Shown: positions 1-8,669, numbered from the stretch's first letter. The stretch: 64,000 nt of DNA from an uncultured Collinsella sp. (GCA_900759335.1 CAAEUX010000088.1:46691-110690); one strand, 5' to 3'. Translations and numbers: made by a program. The notes: generated from the sequence alone by a model not told the origin.

Positions 1-359
1 GCAACCTTGTGACGACGGTTTCCGATGCGAAGCGCATGATTGACGAGGTCGCGAGCCCGTACTTACAGCCCATGGTTGATACAACCGCGATGGGCGTTGC
101 AGGCGAGACGCTCGAGGACTGGTTTGCCGCCTTTGGTGATGGGGCAATTCACGAGATGCACTTTATCGACGGTGACCCGTATGGCCATCTGGTGTGGGGC
201 GATGGCAAGCACGATATGGACGCCTTCGTCGCCACGCTCAACGCCCATGGTTTCGACGGCATGCTGGGCCAGGAAATCACGGACGGTCGTTACTACGATG
301 ACCCGGCGGCGGCAGATGCCAAGAACATGGCCGCATTCGAGAAATATCTGATTGACTAA
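1..359 (+). CDS. Sugar-phosphate isomerase/epimerase, C-terminal part (FrlC-like)
   Basis: The reading frame is open from the window edge, so the gene is cut at its 5' end; about 118 residues remain. The visible part contains metal-site-like elements of xylose-isomerase-type TIM barrels (HFIDGDPYGHLVWGDG, then a Glu in GQEIT). It lies 62 bases before an FrlB-like deglycase and an FrlD-like kinase, the company kept by fructoselysine 3-epimerase FrlC. The substrate is therefore inferred from neighbours, and another ketose epimerase is possible. The GTG at position 9 is internal and not the true start. Confidence 0.7.
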   Translation, partial: NLVTTVSDAKRMIDEVASPYLQPMVDTTAMGVAGETLEDWFAAFGDGAIHEMHFIDGDPYGHLVWGDGKHDMDAFVATLNAHGFDGMLGQEITDGRYYDDPAAADAKNMAAFEKYLID

Positions 360-421
360 AACAACTATCGGCTACGCAACCAACGTCATTGATTGCGGGT
401 CAAATAAGAAAGGAACTGGAT

Positions 422-1390
422 ATGAACGCACACGATCTGATCAAAGAGGCAATTGCCGAGAAGGGCAAGTTCGACAGCGTCTACTGGATTGCTTGCGGTG
501 GCTCCATGATCGATTTGATCCCGGCTCATGAGCTTCTGCAGCGCGAGGCAACCACCTTCACTTCGTATATCTATACCGCACGTGAATTCGACATTATGCG
601 TCCGCGTCGTCTGGGCGAGAAGTCCCTGGTCATCGCTTGCAGCCACAGTGGCAATACCCCGGAGGTCGTCGAGGGCTGCGAGATTGCCCTTGCCGCCGGC
701 GCTACTGTGATCGCCCAGACCGACAACGCTGGATCCAAGATCGACTCCGGCAAGTGGACCACGTGGGTCTACCCATGGGGCGAGGGTGTGCCGCAGGCCG
801 AGGTCCCCGCTGGCATTTCGCTGTCTCTTGCGGCAGAGCTGCTCGATCAGCAGGAGGGCTACGCCGATCTTGCCGATATGTATGCCGGTATCGCCGAGAT
901 GGATAAGATTCTTCCCCCGGCACGCGAGAAGGTAAATGCCGAGCTGGGCGATCGCTTTGCCAAGCTTTGCCAGGAGCACGAGTTCTTCTATATTCTGGGC
1001 AGCGGTCCCAACTTTAGCCAGACCTACGGTTTCGCTATCTGCTCTCTTATGGAGATGCAGTGGCAGCACTGCAGCTACATCCACTCTGCCGAGTACTTCC
1101 ATGGCCCCTTCGAGGCTACTCAGGATGGCGTTTTTTACTTCCTGCAGATGGGCTCCAGCGAGTGCCGTGCTATGGACGAGCGCGCCCTGGCGTTCCTTAA
1201 GACGCATACCGATACGCTGATGGTGCTCGATGCCAAGGAGTACGGTATGGAAGCCGTGCCGGCGAGCGTCCGTGCCTATCTGGACCCGGTGCTGTTCTAC
1301 GCCATGAACTGCGAGCTGCGTGCTGCACGCGGCAAGGTGTTTGATCACGATCCCGATTTCCGTCGCTATATGGGTGTTGTCGAGTACTAG
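422..1390 (+). CDS. frlB: SIS-domain Amadori-compound 6-phosphate deglycase (FrlB-like)
   Basis: A 322-residue protein of two sugar-isomerase (SIS) domains, predicted to split a 6-phosphorylated Amadori compound such as fructoselysine 6-phosphate into glucose 6-phosphate and the amine. The first SIS domain carries ACSHSGNTPEV near residue 75, the phosphosugar-binding loop. The second has SAEYFHGPFE, which matches the Glu/His active-site region of FrlB, and the C-terminus (HDPDFRRYMGVVEY) also matches FrlB. The ATG at 422 is chosen because AAAGGA precedes it; an upstream in-frame ATG at 389 has no such site. It is followed 14 bases later by an FrlD-like kinase. Specificity for lysine over other amines cannot be read from sequence. 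Confidence 0.85.
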   Translation: MNAHDLIKEAIAEKGKFDSVYWIACGGSMIDLIPAHELLQREATTFTSYIYTAREFDIMRPRRLGEKSLVIACSHSGNTPEVVEGCEIALAAGATVIAQTDNAGSKIDSGKWTTWVYPWGEGVPQAEVPAGISLSLAAELLDQQEGYADLADMYAGIAEMDKILPPAREKVNAELGDRFAKLCQEHEFFYILGSGPNFSQTYGFAICSLMEMQWQHCSYIHSAEYFHGPFEATQDGVFYFLQMGSSECRAMDERALAFLKTHTDTLMVLDAKEYGMEAVPASVRAYLDPVLFYAMNCELRAARGKVFDHDPDFRRYMGVVEY

Positions 1391-1404
1391 AAGGGGCAAA
1401 GGCC

Positions 1405-2268
1405 ATGGCATTTAACGTTAACGCGCTCGGATTTGGCGACAACGTCGTCGATCGCTACGAGCATATCCACACCATGTATCCTGGCGGCAATGCGGTGAAC
1501 TTCGCCGTTTATGCCAAGAAATGCGGTGCCGCACGCTCCGCATACATGGGCATTTTTGGCAATGATGCCGCTGCCGAGCATGTCATTGCAAGCCTCGAGG
1601 ATGAGGGTATCGAGCTTGACAAGTGCGAGCAGATGATTGGCGAGAACGGAGCGGCTCGCGTGACCGTCGTCGACGGTGACCGTGTCTTCCTCGGCTCCAA
1701 CGAGGGCGGTATCCGTGGCGATGCGCGCTATGTCCTCGATCGCTTTGACCTTGCGTACATGAAGCAGTTCGATGTGGTTCATTCGGGCAACTATTGCTTC
1801 ACCGAGCGCGAGCTGCCCAAGTTGAAGGCTGCGGGCGTCACGGTCTCTTTTGACTTTTCGGACGACTCCACCGATGAGTACTACGAGCAGATTGCGCCCT
1901 ACGTCGATTTCGCTTTCTTTAGTGCGGCGGATGCCGCGAGTGAGGACGAGATTCGCGAACGTCTGGCATGGGTGAAGGGCCTGGGTCCGCGTTTTGTGTC
2001 GGCTACGGCGGGCGCCGAGGGCTGCATTGCTTACGACGGCGAGCGCTATTACCGCCAGCTGGCTAAACCGGTAACGGACATGAAGGACACCATGGGGGCG
2101 GGCGACTCGTTCCTCACCTCGTTTTTGATGTGCTATCTCGATTCCGCCAAGCGCGGTGAGGATGGCGCCGAGGCCATCGAGCGCGCGCTCGACTTTGCTG
2201 CCGGGTTTGCCTCGACCGTGTGCGGCATGGAAGGTTCTTGGGGCCACGGAGCACCAATCGTCGAATAG
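1405..2268 (+). CDS. frlD: PfkB-family kinase, fructoselysine 6-kinase-like (FrlD)
   Basis: A 287-residue ribokinase-type kinase expected to phosphorylate the Amadori sugar at C6 before FrlB cleaves it. The N-terminal GGNAVNFAVYAKKCG resembles FrlD closely, and the catalytic PfkB motif DTMGAGDSF lies near residue 230 with its Asp base. It follows frlB by 14 bases and so completes an FrlC-B-D set. A second FrlD-like kinase sits just downstream, so the two may use different Amadori substrates. Kinase identity is firm; the substrate is inferred from similarity and context. Confidence 0.85.
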   Translation: MAFNVNALGFGDNVVDRYEHIHTMYPGGNAVNFAVYAKKCGAARSAYMGIFGNDAAAEHVIASLEDEGIELDKCEQMIGENGAARVTVVDGDRVFLGSNEGGIRGDARYVLDRFDLAYMKQFDVVHSGNYCFTERELPKLKAAGVTVSFDFSDDSTDEYYEQIAPYVDFAFFSAADAASEDEIRERLAWVKGLGPRFVSATAGAEGCIAYDGERYYRQLAKPVTDMKDTMGAGDSFLTSFLMCYLDSAKRGEDGAEAIERALDFAAGFASTVCGMEGSWGHGAPIVE

Positions 2269-2338
2269 CTTAAGAAAGCGTACGGCGGTCTGGCTATGAG
2301 GCCTTGGACGGCCGATGCAAAACAATAAGCGAAACGCG

Positions 2339-2372
2339 AAAAGGGGGCTCGCCATGTGGTGGGTCCCCTTTT
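2339..2372 (+). terminator. Hairpin between the two halves of the sugar cluster
   Basis: AAAAGGGG pairs with CCCCTTTT, and the stem continues through G-T wobbles to an ATGT loop. It is followed by GAAC rather than a U-run. It may act as a weak terminator or an mRNA-stabilising stem that sets different expression levels for the genes on each side. Confidence 0.5.
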
Positions 2373-2389
2373 GAACATTGGAGAAGACC

Positions 2390-3190
2390 ATGGGTATTAA
2401 AGCGTGCGCGGCTGGTTTTTGCTGTGCGGACGTCTATCAAAACATCGGCGTGTTCTATCCGACTGGTAATGGCATTGACTGGGGTATCCATCTTGCACGA
2501 ATGGGCGTTTCGGTATCCGCCGTGTCGGTTGTCGGCAAGGACGAGTACGGAGACAAGATGAGAGAGGCGCTGGCCGCTGAGGGGCTCGATATCTCACATC
2601 TGCGGGTGGAGGATGGCGACACCTCGGTGATGCTCATGGCATTGAAAGACGGCGTCGATCGCGTGCATCTCGAGGCAATCGATGGCGTAATGGAGACATA
2701 TCGTCCGAATGAAGATGACCGGGCGTTTATCCTAGAGCATGACATCATTCATACCGACCTGTTTGGCAATTGTTTGGACCTCCTGCCCGAATGGCATGAT
2801 GCGGGCAAGACGGTGGTTATGGACTTCTCGGTGTTCAGCCAGGATCCCGAATATGCATGCGAGGCTCATTTTCCTTACGTAGACTATGCGTTCATGTCGT
2901 TTGAAGAGGACACTCCGGAGCTGCGAGACTGGGTACGCCACGTGCAGGAATTGGGACCGCGCGTTGCGGTTGCCACGCTTGGCGAGAAGGGAAGCATTGC
3001 CTATGACGGTGAGCGCTTCTATGAGTGCGGGATCGTACCGGCGGAGAAGGTCGTTAATACCGTGGGTGCCGGCGACTCGTATATTGCCGGGTTTACCAAG
3101 GGCGTGATCGATGGCCTTGATATTCCGGCGTGTATGAAGGCGGGCGCTGAGCTGTCGTCCCGAGTGATTGGTTCGTTTGAGCCGTACTAG
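2390..3190 (+). CDS. PfkB-family sugar kinase (second FrlD-like paralogue)
   Basis: A 266-residue ribokinase-family protein. It shares the FrlD-type N-terminus (GNGIDWGIHLARMG) and the catalytic NTVGAGDSYIAGF near residue 220. It is only moderately similar to the kinase upstream, so this is an old duplication or separate recruitment, not a recent copy. GGAGAAG precedes the ATG at 2390; a TTG at 2378 in the same frame lacks a good site. It is the first gene of a tightly packed run (amidohydrolase, YjbQ, BtpA, FGGY kinase), which suggests it serves a pathway beyond fructoselysine. The substrate is not known. Confidence 0.8.
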   Translation: MGIKACAAGFCCADVYQNIGVFYPTGNGIDWGIHLARMGVSVSAVSVVGKDEYGDKMREALAAEGLDISHLRVEDGDTSVMLMALKDGVDRVHLEAIDGVMETYRPNEDDRAFILEHDIIHTDLFGNCLDLLPEWHDAGKTVVMDFSVFSQDPEYACEAHFPYVDYAFMSFEEDTPELRDWVRHVQELGPRVAVATLGEKGSIAYDGERFYECGIVPAEKVVNTVGAGDSYIAGFTKGVIDGLDIPACMKAGAELSSRVIGSFEPY

Positions 3191-3217
3191 GGTCAAATGC
3201 CTGGAAAGGAGTACGAA

Positions 3218-4078
3218 ATGGTTATCGACATGTTGGTCCATCCTATGCTCTACGGCGAGATCTGTAAGCCGGGTGATGAGCCTGATGGATTCGGCTTTTG
3301 GTCACGAGAATTTGGTATGGGGCATATGGGCCCCATGGATTGGGATGAGCTTCAAGTCGAGATGGACGTCTGCGATGTGCAGAAGAGCGTGCTCATGCCG
3401 CTCGATGTAACCACGGCATGCGGAGGGCACTTTGGCACCAACGACCAGATTGCCATGCTGGTTGCCGCGCATCCCGATCGTCTGTGGGGATTTGCGAGCG
3501 TAGACCCGCAGGTGAGCGGTGCCGCAGACGAATTGGAGCGCGCCTTTACCGAGTTGGGGGCAAAGGGGCTTTGCCTGCATCCTGCAAAGCAGGGTTTTGC
3601 CCCCGATGATGCTGTGGCCGAGCCGCTTTACGAGCTGTGCGAGCGCTATAACAAGCCGGTGGTTTTCCATGCCGGTATGTCTTGGGAGCCTGGCGCAGAG
3701 CTCTCGCGCAGTAACCCGCTTGCATTTGAGCACACAATCGCAACGCATCCAAATGTGCGCTTTAGTTTGACTCACTTTGGCTGGCCCTGGGTGCGCGAGA
3801 CCGTGGCGATGCTGCTCAAGTATCCCAACTGCTACACGGACACCTCTATCACTTACATCGATTCGCCCGAGGAGATGATGCAGCGTCTTTTCACGGTCGA
3901 TATGGGGCCGCTGTGGTATGAGCGCGCGCTATCGCACCAAGTGATGTTCGCCAGCAATACGCCGCGCTTCCGTGCATTCAAACTCAAGCGGGCGCTCGAT
4001 ACCGTGCCCATGCGCGATGATGCGCGAGAAAGGCTCTACTGGGGTAATGCCCTGCGTTTTCTTGAAGGGGATGAGTAA
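3218..4078 (+). CDS. Amidohydrolase_2-family TIM-barrel hydrolase
   Basis: A 286-residue protein of the PF04909 type (amidohydrolase/decarboxylase-like). Supporting blocks are KGLCLHPAKQGFAPDD, VVFHAGMSWEPG, FSLTHFGWPW and a late region MFASNTPRFRAFK before WGNALRFL, where family members usually have a conserved Asp. The N-terminal HxH metal pair usual in the family is not obvious (only MLVHPML is seen), so metal use may be altered. AAAGGAG precedes ATG 3218, preferred over an ATG at 3197. The stop is 2 bases before the YjbQ gene, implying translational coupling. The reaction is unknown. Confidence 0.7.
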   Translation: MVIDMLVHPMLYGEICKPGDEPDGFGFWSREFGMGHMGPMDWDELQVEMDVCDVQKSVLMPLDVTTACGGHFGTNDQIAMLVAAHPDRLWGFASVDPQVSGAADELERAFTELGAKGLCLHPAKQGFAPDDAVAEPLYELCERYNKPVVFHAGMSWEPGAELSRSNPLAFEHTIATHPNVRFSLTHFGWPWVRETVAMLLKYPNCYTDTSITYIDSPEEMMQRLFTVDMGPLWYERALSHQVMFASNTPRFRAFKLKRALDTVPMRDDARERLYWGNALRFLEGDE

Positions 4079-4080
4079 AC

Positions 4081-4509
4081 ATGGTGACGCTCGAGACATT
4101 GAGCTATCTATCGACTGCTCCGGACCAGTTCATCGATATTACCGAAGACGTGCACACTGCCATCGAACGCAGCTCGGTGACCAATGGCTTGGCAGCGATT
4201 ATTTTGTCGCATACGACCTGTGGAATCGTGGTAAACGAGGGGCTGCCCTGCGTGGAGACGGATCTTATGGAAACGCTTGATCGCATCGCCCCACTCGATG
4301 CCCCCTATGCACATGCACACTTCCTGCCGAGCTATGGAGCCACCGGCAACAACTCCTGTGGGCATATCAAGAGCATGATTTGTGGGAACAGTTGCTTCTT
4401 TCCCGTCCAAGATGGCCACATCGTGTGCGGAAGTGCCCAGAACATCTATCTTGCGGAGTTTGACGGTCCGCAGAAGCGAAAAGTGTACGTCGAGGTGCTG
4501 GGGGAGTAA
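4081..4509 (+). CDS. YjbQ/UPF0047-family protein
   Basis: A 142-residue protein spanning the whole UPF0047 domain. Family hallmarks are HTTCGIVVNEG, an acidic stretch, the central Gly/Asn/His-rich block SYGATGNNSCGHIKSM and the C-terminal KRKVYVEVLGE. E. coli YjbQ has weak thiamine-phosphate synthase activity, but the physiological role of the family is unsettled. Being sandwiched between an amidohydrolase and a BtpA protein in a sugar operon suggests a catabolic or phosphate-ester role here; that is inference. Confidence 0.85.
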   Translation: MVTLETLSYLSTAPDQFIDITEDVHTAIERSSVTNGLAAIILSHTTCGIVVNEGLPCVETDLMETLDRIAPLDAPYAHAHFLPSYGATGNNSCGHIKSMICGNSCFFPVQDGHIVCGSAQNIYLAEFDGPQKRKVYVEVLGE

Positions 4510-4542
4510 CGTCCCTGCAATAACCCTATGAAGGAGCACGCT

Positions 4543-5352
4543 ATGTCGTTTCTAACTTCGATGTTCAAGACCGAAAAGCCGGTTATCGGAATGCTGCACC
4601 TGCGTCCTCTGCCGGGCGACCCACTGTATTACCCGGGTGGAAGCGTGTCGCAGGTCGTGGAAGCCGCCAAACGCGATCTCGAAGCGTTGCAACAGGGCGG
4701 TGTCGATGGCATTTTGATTACCAATGAGCTCTCGATGCCCTATGAGCAGCACGTTTCTCCCTCAACCCTTGCATCGATGGGCTATGTTATCGGGGCTCTA
4801 TCCCATGATCTGTCGACTCCTTGGGGAGCTGAGACTATTTACGATGGTGATGCCACAATCGAGCTGTGCGCTGCCGTCGATGCGCAGTTCACGCGCTGCA
4901 ATTTTTGCGGTGCCTGGGCCGGTGATCTCGGGCTGATTAACCGAGATTTCGCGCACACCATGCGTCGCAAGGCGGCGCTGCGCCTGGATGACCTCAAGCT
5001 TTTTCACTTCATCACGAGCGAGGGGGAGGTTTATCTCAACGACCGCACGACTGCGGACATTGCCGATTCACTTCTCTTTAATTGCCTTCCGGATGCAATG
5101 GTCATCGGCGGTTTGGCTGCCGGTCGTGGCGCTTCGGGCGAGCTTGCCGATGAAGTCCGCGAGCGTGTTGGCGAAGTACCCGTGGTATGTGGCACCGGTT
5201 GTCGCGAAAATACCGTGGCTGACGTATTTGCTCACTACGATGGCGCGTTTGTCGGCACCTGCTTAAAGCGCGACGGAAAGCTGGATGCTCCGGTTGATGT
5301 TGAGCGGGTAGCTCGTTTTATGGCTGCCGCTCGTACGGCGCGAGGGGAGTAG
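4543..5352 (+). CDS. BtpA/SgcQ-family TIM-barrel protein
   Basis: A 269-residue protein of the BtpA family (PF03437). It is named from a photosystem I biogenesis factor, but the family also includes SgcQ of the cryptic E. coli sgc sugar operon. The start KPVIGMLHLRPLPGDP and later GGVDGILITNE, DAMVIGGLAAGRGAS and VVCGTGCRENTV are typical. AAGGAG at 4531-4536 fixes the ATG at 4543 rather than 4528. In non-photosynthetic bacteria these proteins travel with sugar kinases and PTS genes, which fits this neighbourhood. No reaction is established for the family as far as I know. Confidence 0.85.
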   Translation: MSFLTSMFKTEKPVIGMLHLRPLPGDPLYYPGGSVSQVVEAAKRDLEALQQGGVDGILITNELSMPYEQHVSPSTLASMGYVIGALSHDLSTPWGAETIYDGDATIELCAAVDAQFTRCNFCGAWAGDLGLINRDFAHTMRRKAALRLDDLKLFHFITSEGEVYLNDRTTADIADSLLFNCLPDAMVIGGLAAGRGASGELADEVRERVGEVPVVCGTGCRENTVADVFAHYDGAFVGTCLKRDGKLDAPVDVERVARFMAAARTARGE

Positions 5353-5358
5353 GCACCT

Positions 5359-6876
5359 ATGGCGCTCTATCTGGGTATTGATATTGGGACAAGCGCCTCT
5401 AAAGGCGTTTTAATCGATGATCGATGCAATATCGTTTGCCAAGCCTCTTGTGGACACAAGACGGACAACCCGTGTGACGGATGGTACCAGCATGATGCAG
5501 AGGCAGTCTGGTGGGGCGATTTTTGCCGCTTGTCGCGCGAGCTGGTGGCGCGATCGGGGGTTAACGCGGCACAGATCGGATGCGTGGGCCTTTCCGCATT
5601 GGGTTGCGACTGTGTGCCGGTCGATACCGAGTGCAACGCGCTGGCGCCCGCGATTTTGTATGGAGTCGATGCACGTTCGAAGCCGCAGATTGACGAGCTT
5701 CTTTCCGAATATGGGTCAGACCGCGCACGCGAGCTTTTCGGGCACGATCCCTGTTCGTCAGATATTGCTCCCAAGATCTTGTGGTTTAAGGAGAATATGC
5801 CCGAGGTGCACGAACGTGCTGCGAAGTTCCTGACGGCGTCATCGTTTCTATGCGCAAAGTTGACGGGGCGTTTTACGGTGGACCGTTATTTGGCGGAGGA
5901 TTTTCTTCCCCTATACGACCGCTACACCTGGAAGGTTGATGCTCGTGAATGTGCTCGTTTCTGCCGGCCTGACCAGATGGCGGAGGTAATGTCGGCTACC
6001 GATATTGCCGGGGTGATTACGCGGCGTGCGGCTGAGGCGACGGGGCTCGCGGCAGGGACACCTGTCTTAGTGGGAACGGGCGACTCTGGTGCCGAGGCCA
6101 TTTCGACGGGTGTATTCCGTCCCGGCGATATGATGGTTCAGTTGGGGAGTACGGCGTATTTCATCTACCTAGCTGATCATATGATCGATGATGCCCGCCT
6201 GTGGCCGGGGACGTTTATCATACCCGGAACTTACGGGATCTGCGCGGGGACCAATACGGCGGGCGCACTCACATCGTGGCTGCGTCAAGAGCTGTATCGC
6301 GACGCCGTAGAGGCCGAGGGCCACGGTGGTCCCGATGCCTATTCGGTTATGGCGCATGATGCCGCCGATGTGGCGCCGGGTGCCGATGGGCTCCTGTGTC
6401 TGCCGTACTTTGCGGGGGAGCGTACTCCGCTCAACGATCCCGAGGCGCGTGGCGTCTTCTTTGGCCTGACCGGAAGGCATACGCGAGCCCATATGGTTCG
6501 TGCCGCCTTGGAAGGCGTCGCGTATACCGTTGCATCCCACATCGACATTATCGAGCGAGAGCATGGACTGCCAATTGGGCGCATTATGCTTGTCGGAGGT
6601 GGAACCAAGAATCCAGTTTGGATGCAGGCTATCGCCGACGTATGCGGGCGCGAGGTCTCGGTTGCCAAGGTTACGGTGGGTGCATGCTTCGGTGATGCCA
6701 TCATGGCGGCTCTTGCAGGTGGCGCCTATGCATCATGGGATGAGCTCGCCCAAGTCCTTGGCGTTGCGCAAACAATCGTGCCCGATATGACTGCCCACGA
6801 GTTATATGCGTCGCGCCGTCATATCTTTGACGAATTGTATGCACGCAACCGTGATCTCATGCACGAATTGGTGTAA
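5359..6876 (+). CDS. FGGY-family carbohydrate kinase (xylulokinase-like)
   Basis: A full-length 505-residue FGGY kinase. The N-terminal ATPase fold has LGIDIGTSASKGVLID; the substrate region has DGWYQHDAEAVWWGD; later come TGDSGAEAISTG, FAGERTPLNDPEARGVFFGL and the adenosine-site GGGTKNPVWMQ near residue 414. The pattern is closest to xylulokinases, but FGGY specificity is not readable by eye. It is last in the cluster, 6 bases after the BtpA gene, and is followed by a terminator. It presumably phosphorylates a keto-sugar or polyol released by the upstream enzymes. Confidence 0.85.
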   Translation: MALYLGIDIGTSASKGVLIDDRCNIVCQASCGHKTDNPCDGWYQHDAEAVWWGDFCRLSRELVARSGVNAAQIGCVGLSALGCDCVPVDTECNALAPAILYGVDARSKPQIDELLSEYGSDRARELFGHDPCSSDIAPKILWFKENMPEVHERAAKFLTASSFLCAKLTGRFTVDRYLAEDFLPLYDRYTWKVDARECARFCRPDQMAEVMSATDIAGVITRRAAEATGLAAGTPVLVGTGDSGAEAISTGVFRPGDMMVQLGSTAYFIYLADHMIDDARLWPGTFIIPGTYGICAGTNTAGALTSWLRQELYRDAVEAEGHGGPDAYSVMAHDAADVAPGADGLLCLPYFAGERTPLNDPEARGVFFGLTGRHTRAHMVRAALEGVAYTVASHIDIIEREHGLPIGRIMLVGGGTKNPVWMQAIADVCGREVSVAKVTVGACFGDAIMAALAGGAYASWDELAQVLGVAQTIVPDMTAHELYASRRHIFDELYARNRDLMHELV

Positions 6877-6903
6877 TGCTGCCGAATTGTACTGCCTACT
6901 AAT

Positions 6904-6944
6904 AGGGACTGCGTTGTGCGATTCGCATGTCCCTTGGCATTTTT
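6904..6944 (+). terminator. Rho-independent terminator of the sugar cluster
   Basis: AGGGAC plus TGCG pairs with CGCA plus GTCCCT, followed within a few bases by TTTTT at 6940-6944. It ends transcription before the convergent TatD gene. Confidence 0.75.
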
Positions 6945-6955
6945 GCCCACAGGGG

Positions 6956-7738
6956 TTAGCGAAGGTCAAAAACAGAGCGCGCATTTGCTAAAACTGCCGA
7001 CTCAATGTGCTTTGCGTCGCAGTTTTTGAGCGAGGCGACGTGTTCTGAGGCGCTTTCGAGCGATCTGATGAGTGACTGTGCGCTTATTTCTGCGTTTGCC
7101 TCCGCTGGTGCATCGGTCTCGAGCAGTAAACGATCGAGTGGAATTTGTCGTACGTATTCGCGTCCTCGTTTAGATGCGAGCATGCGTTCGTTGACGGAAA
7201 AATAACAGCCCGCATTACGCGCGCGGACGAGTTCGTCCGAAGTACCGCTAAACCAGTGGAAGATGATAACGGGGGAGTCGGGGTTTGGGATGAGTAGTCC
7301 ATGCGATTCGAGGACGTCCAGTACGGCTCCTGCCGAACGAACGGCGTGAATTGATATCACGCGCCCGGTAAGAGGATGCTGCACGAGCGCATCGCAGAGC
7401 CGGTTAAGTGCCTGTATTTGTAGCGGCTCACTTCCAGCAAAGCGCGCGGAAAAGTCGAGTCCGACTTCGCCGATGTAGCGTTCTTGGGCAGCAACTTCGC
7501 AAAGCAGATTGACTTCGGCAGGACCGCAGCGGCCGTCGGCGAGCCACCAGGGGTGAAGCCCAACGCCGGCGATGATGCCTGGTTGGCGACAGGCGCGCTC
7601 GTTTGCGGCCGAAAAGTCGCGCGGATTGACGCCGCAGTCAAATAGACCCAAGCCCAGCGCCGTCGCCTCATCGGCAACGGCGTCCGGGTGAGCCATTAAA
7701 TCAAGATGCCAGTGTGCATCAAATAACCGGGGCTCCAT
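6956..7738 (-). CDS. TatD-family metal-dependent hydrolase
   Basis: A 260-residue protein of the TatD family of divalent-metal nucleases or phosphoesterases. It shows FDAHWHLD at the N-terminus (HxH metal ligands), a Glu in IGEVGLDFSAR, SIHAVRSAG, IFHWFSGT and LLLETDAPAEA with the late metal-binding Asp. The start ATG at 7738 is downstream of tcdA with a 14-base gap, so the two are probably cotranscribed. The family contains 3'-5' DNA exonucleases and D-aminoacyl-tRNA deacylases; which applies here is unknown. Confidence 0.8.
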   Translation of the reverse strand: MEPRLFDAHWHLDLMAHPDAVADEATALGLGLFDCGVNPRDFSAANERACRQPGIIAGVGLHPWWLADGRCGPAEVNLLCEVAAQERYIGEVGLDFSARFAGSEPLQIQALNRLCDALVQHPLTGRVISIHAVRSAGAVLDVLESHGLLIPNPDSPVIIFHWFSGTSDELVRARNAGCYFSVNERMLASKRGREYVRQIPLDRLLLETDAPAEANAEISAQSLIRSLESASEHVASLKNCDAKHIESAVLANARSVFDLR

Positions 7739-7752
7739 CTCGGTGCGCTCCG

Positions 7753-8547
7753 CTAGTCCAGACGTTGGCCATCGGAGCGTACGCGCTCAGTGCCGCGGCC
7801 GCTGATCTGGCGGATAACCTCGCCGGCAATCATCTGGCCCATGATGGGCGGCATAAAGCTGGCGGTTCCCAGCTCGGTGCGCTCGTGGATGTTGGAAGGG
7901 TCGCGGGGCTGTGTCTTAACCGATTCCTCGCAGCTAAACAGTGCATGCAGGCTCTTGATTCCGCGCTTCTTGCATTCTTTGCGCATGATGCGGCTCATGG
8001 GGTCACGTACCGTATCGAAAATGTCGGCAAAGCGGAGGCACTCGGGATGGAGCTTGTTGGCCCCGCCCATGGAGCTAACCAAACGAATGTCGTGGTCCTG
8101 AGCATATTTGGCAATGGTGAGCTTGGCCGAGATGGTGTCGATGGCGTCGACGACGTAGTCGAGCTTGCCGTCCGTCTGCTCCAAAACGCTCGCGAAGAAA
8201 TCATCGATGTTGTCGCTCAGCAGGTATTCGGTGCGCTTGATGACGGTAGCGGTAGGGTTGATGTCGTGAATCATAGCCTCCATGACGTCGACTTTGCGCT
8301 TGCCGACGGTGCTGTGAAAGGCGATGGCCTGGCGATTGATATTGCTGGGCGCGATGATGTCCTTATCCAGAATGACGAAATGTCCGATGCCGCCGCGGGC
8401 GAGTGCCTCGCAGCAGTTGGAGCCCACGCCTCCGCAGCCGAGCACCAGTACCGTAGCATCGGCGAGCTTGTCGAGTGCCTCGCGGCCCATGATGATTTCG
8501 AGCTTGGTATCGCGCGTCTCGACGAGAGCAGTAGCGTTTTCGGTCAT
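7753..8547 (-). CDS. tcdA: tRNA threonylcarbamoyladenosine dehydratase (TcdA/CsdL)
   Basis: A 264-residue E1-like ThiF/HesA enzyme that cyclises t6A37 of tRNA to ct6A using ATP. The nucleotide-binding GCGGVGSNCCEALARGGIG is near residue 40, followed by DKDIIAPSNINRQ, the E1 signature. FxxVVDAIDTISAK and the C-terminal GTASFMPPIMGQMIAGEVIRQI are typical of the family. Two ATGs occur at 8553 and 8547; GGAGG abuts the first, so the second, six bases from it, is chosen. A perfect TATAAT -10 element lies upstream. Confidence 0.9.
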   Translation of the reverse strand: MTENATALVETRDTKLEIIMGREALDKLADATVLVLGCGGVGSNCCEALARGGIGHFVILDKDIIAPSNINRQAIAFHSTVGKRKVDVMEAMIHDINPTATVIKRTEYLLSDNIDDFFASVLEQTDGKLDYVVDAIDTISAKLTIAKYAQDHDIRLVSSMGGANKLHPECLRFADIFDTVRDPMSRIMRKECKKRGIKSLHALFSCEESVKTQPRDPSNIHERTELGTASFMPPIMGQMIAGEVIRQISGRGTERVRSDGQRLD

Positions 8548-8591
8548 AGACATCCTCCGATGGGGAAGCGAATCGTGTTTTAGCTATCGTC

Positions 8592-8597
8592 ATTATA
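8592..8597 (-). promoter_or_regulatory. -10 element of the tcdA promoter
   Basis: TATAAT on the minus strand about 45 bases upstream of the tcdA start. No good -35 is seen. Confidence 0.4.
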
Positions 8598-8634
8598 GGT
8601 ATTATCGCGATTTCATTTGAGCCCTTGGGGTTTG

Positions 8635-8663
8635 TTGAAATGGGATCGGGATTCGCATAAGAT
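8635..8663 (+). promoter_or_regulatory. Sigma-70-type promoter of a candidate small RNA
   Basis: TTGAAA (8635-8640), a 17-base spacer, then TAAGAT (8658-8663). No gene start follows; a structured stretch ending in a terminator does. Confidence 0.55.
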
Positions 8664-8669
8664 TGAAGC

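Noticed and set aside
386..1411. Long antisense ORF opposite frlB
   Set aside because: High-GC genes give open antisense frames; the plus-strand frame has SIS motifs and a ribosome binding site.
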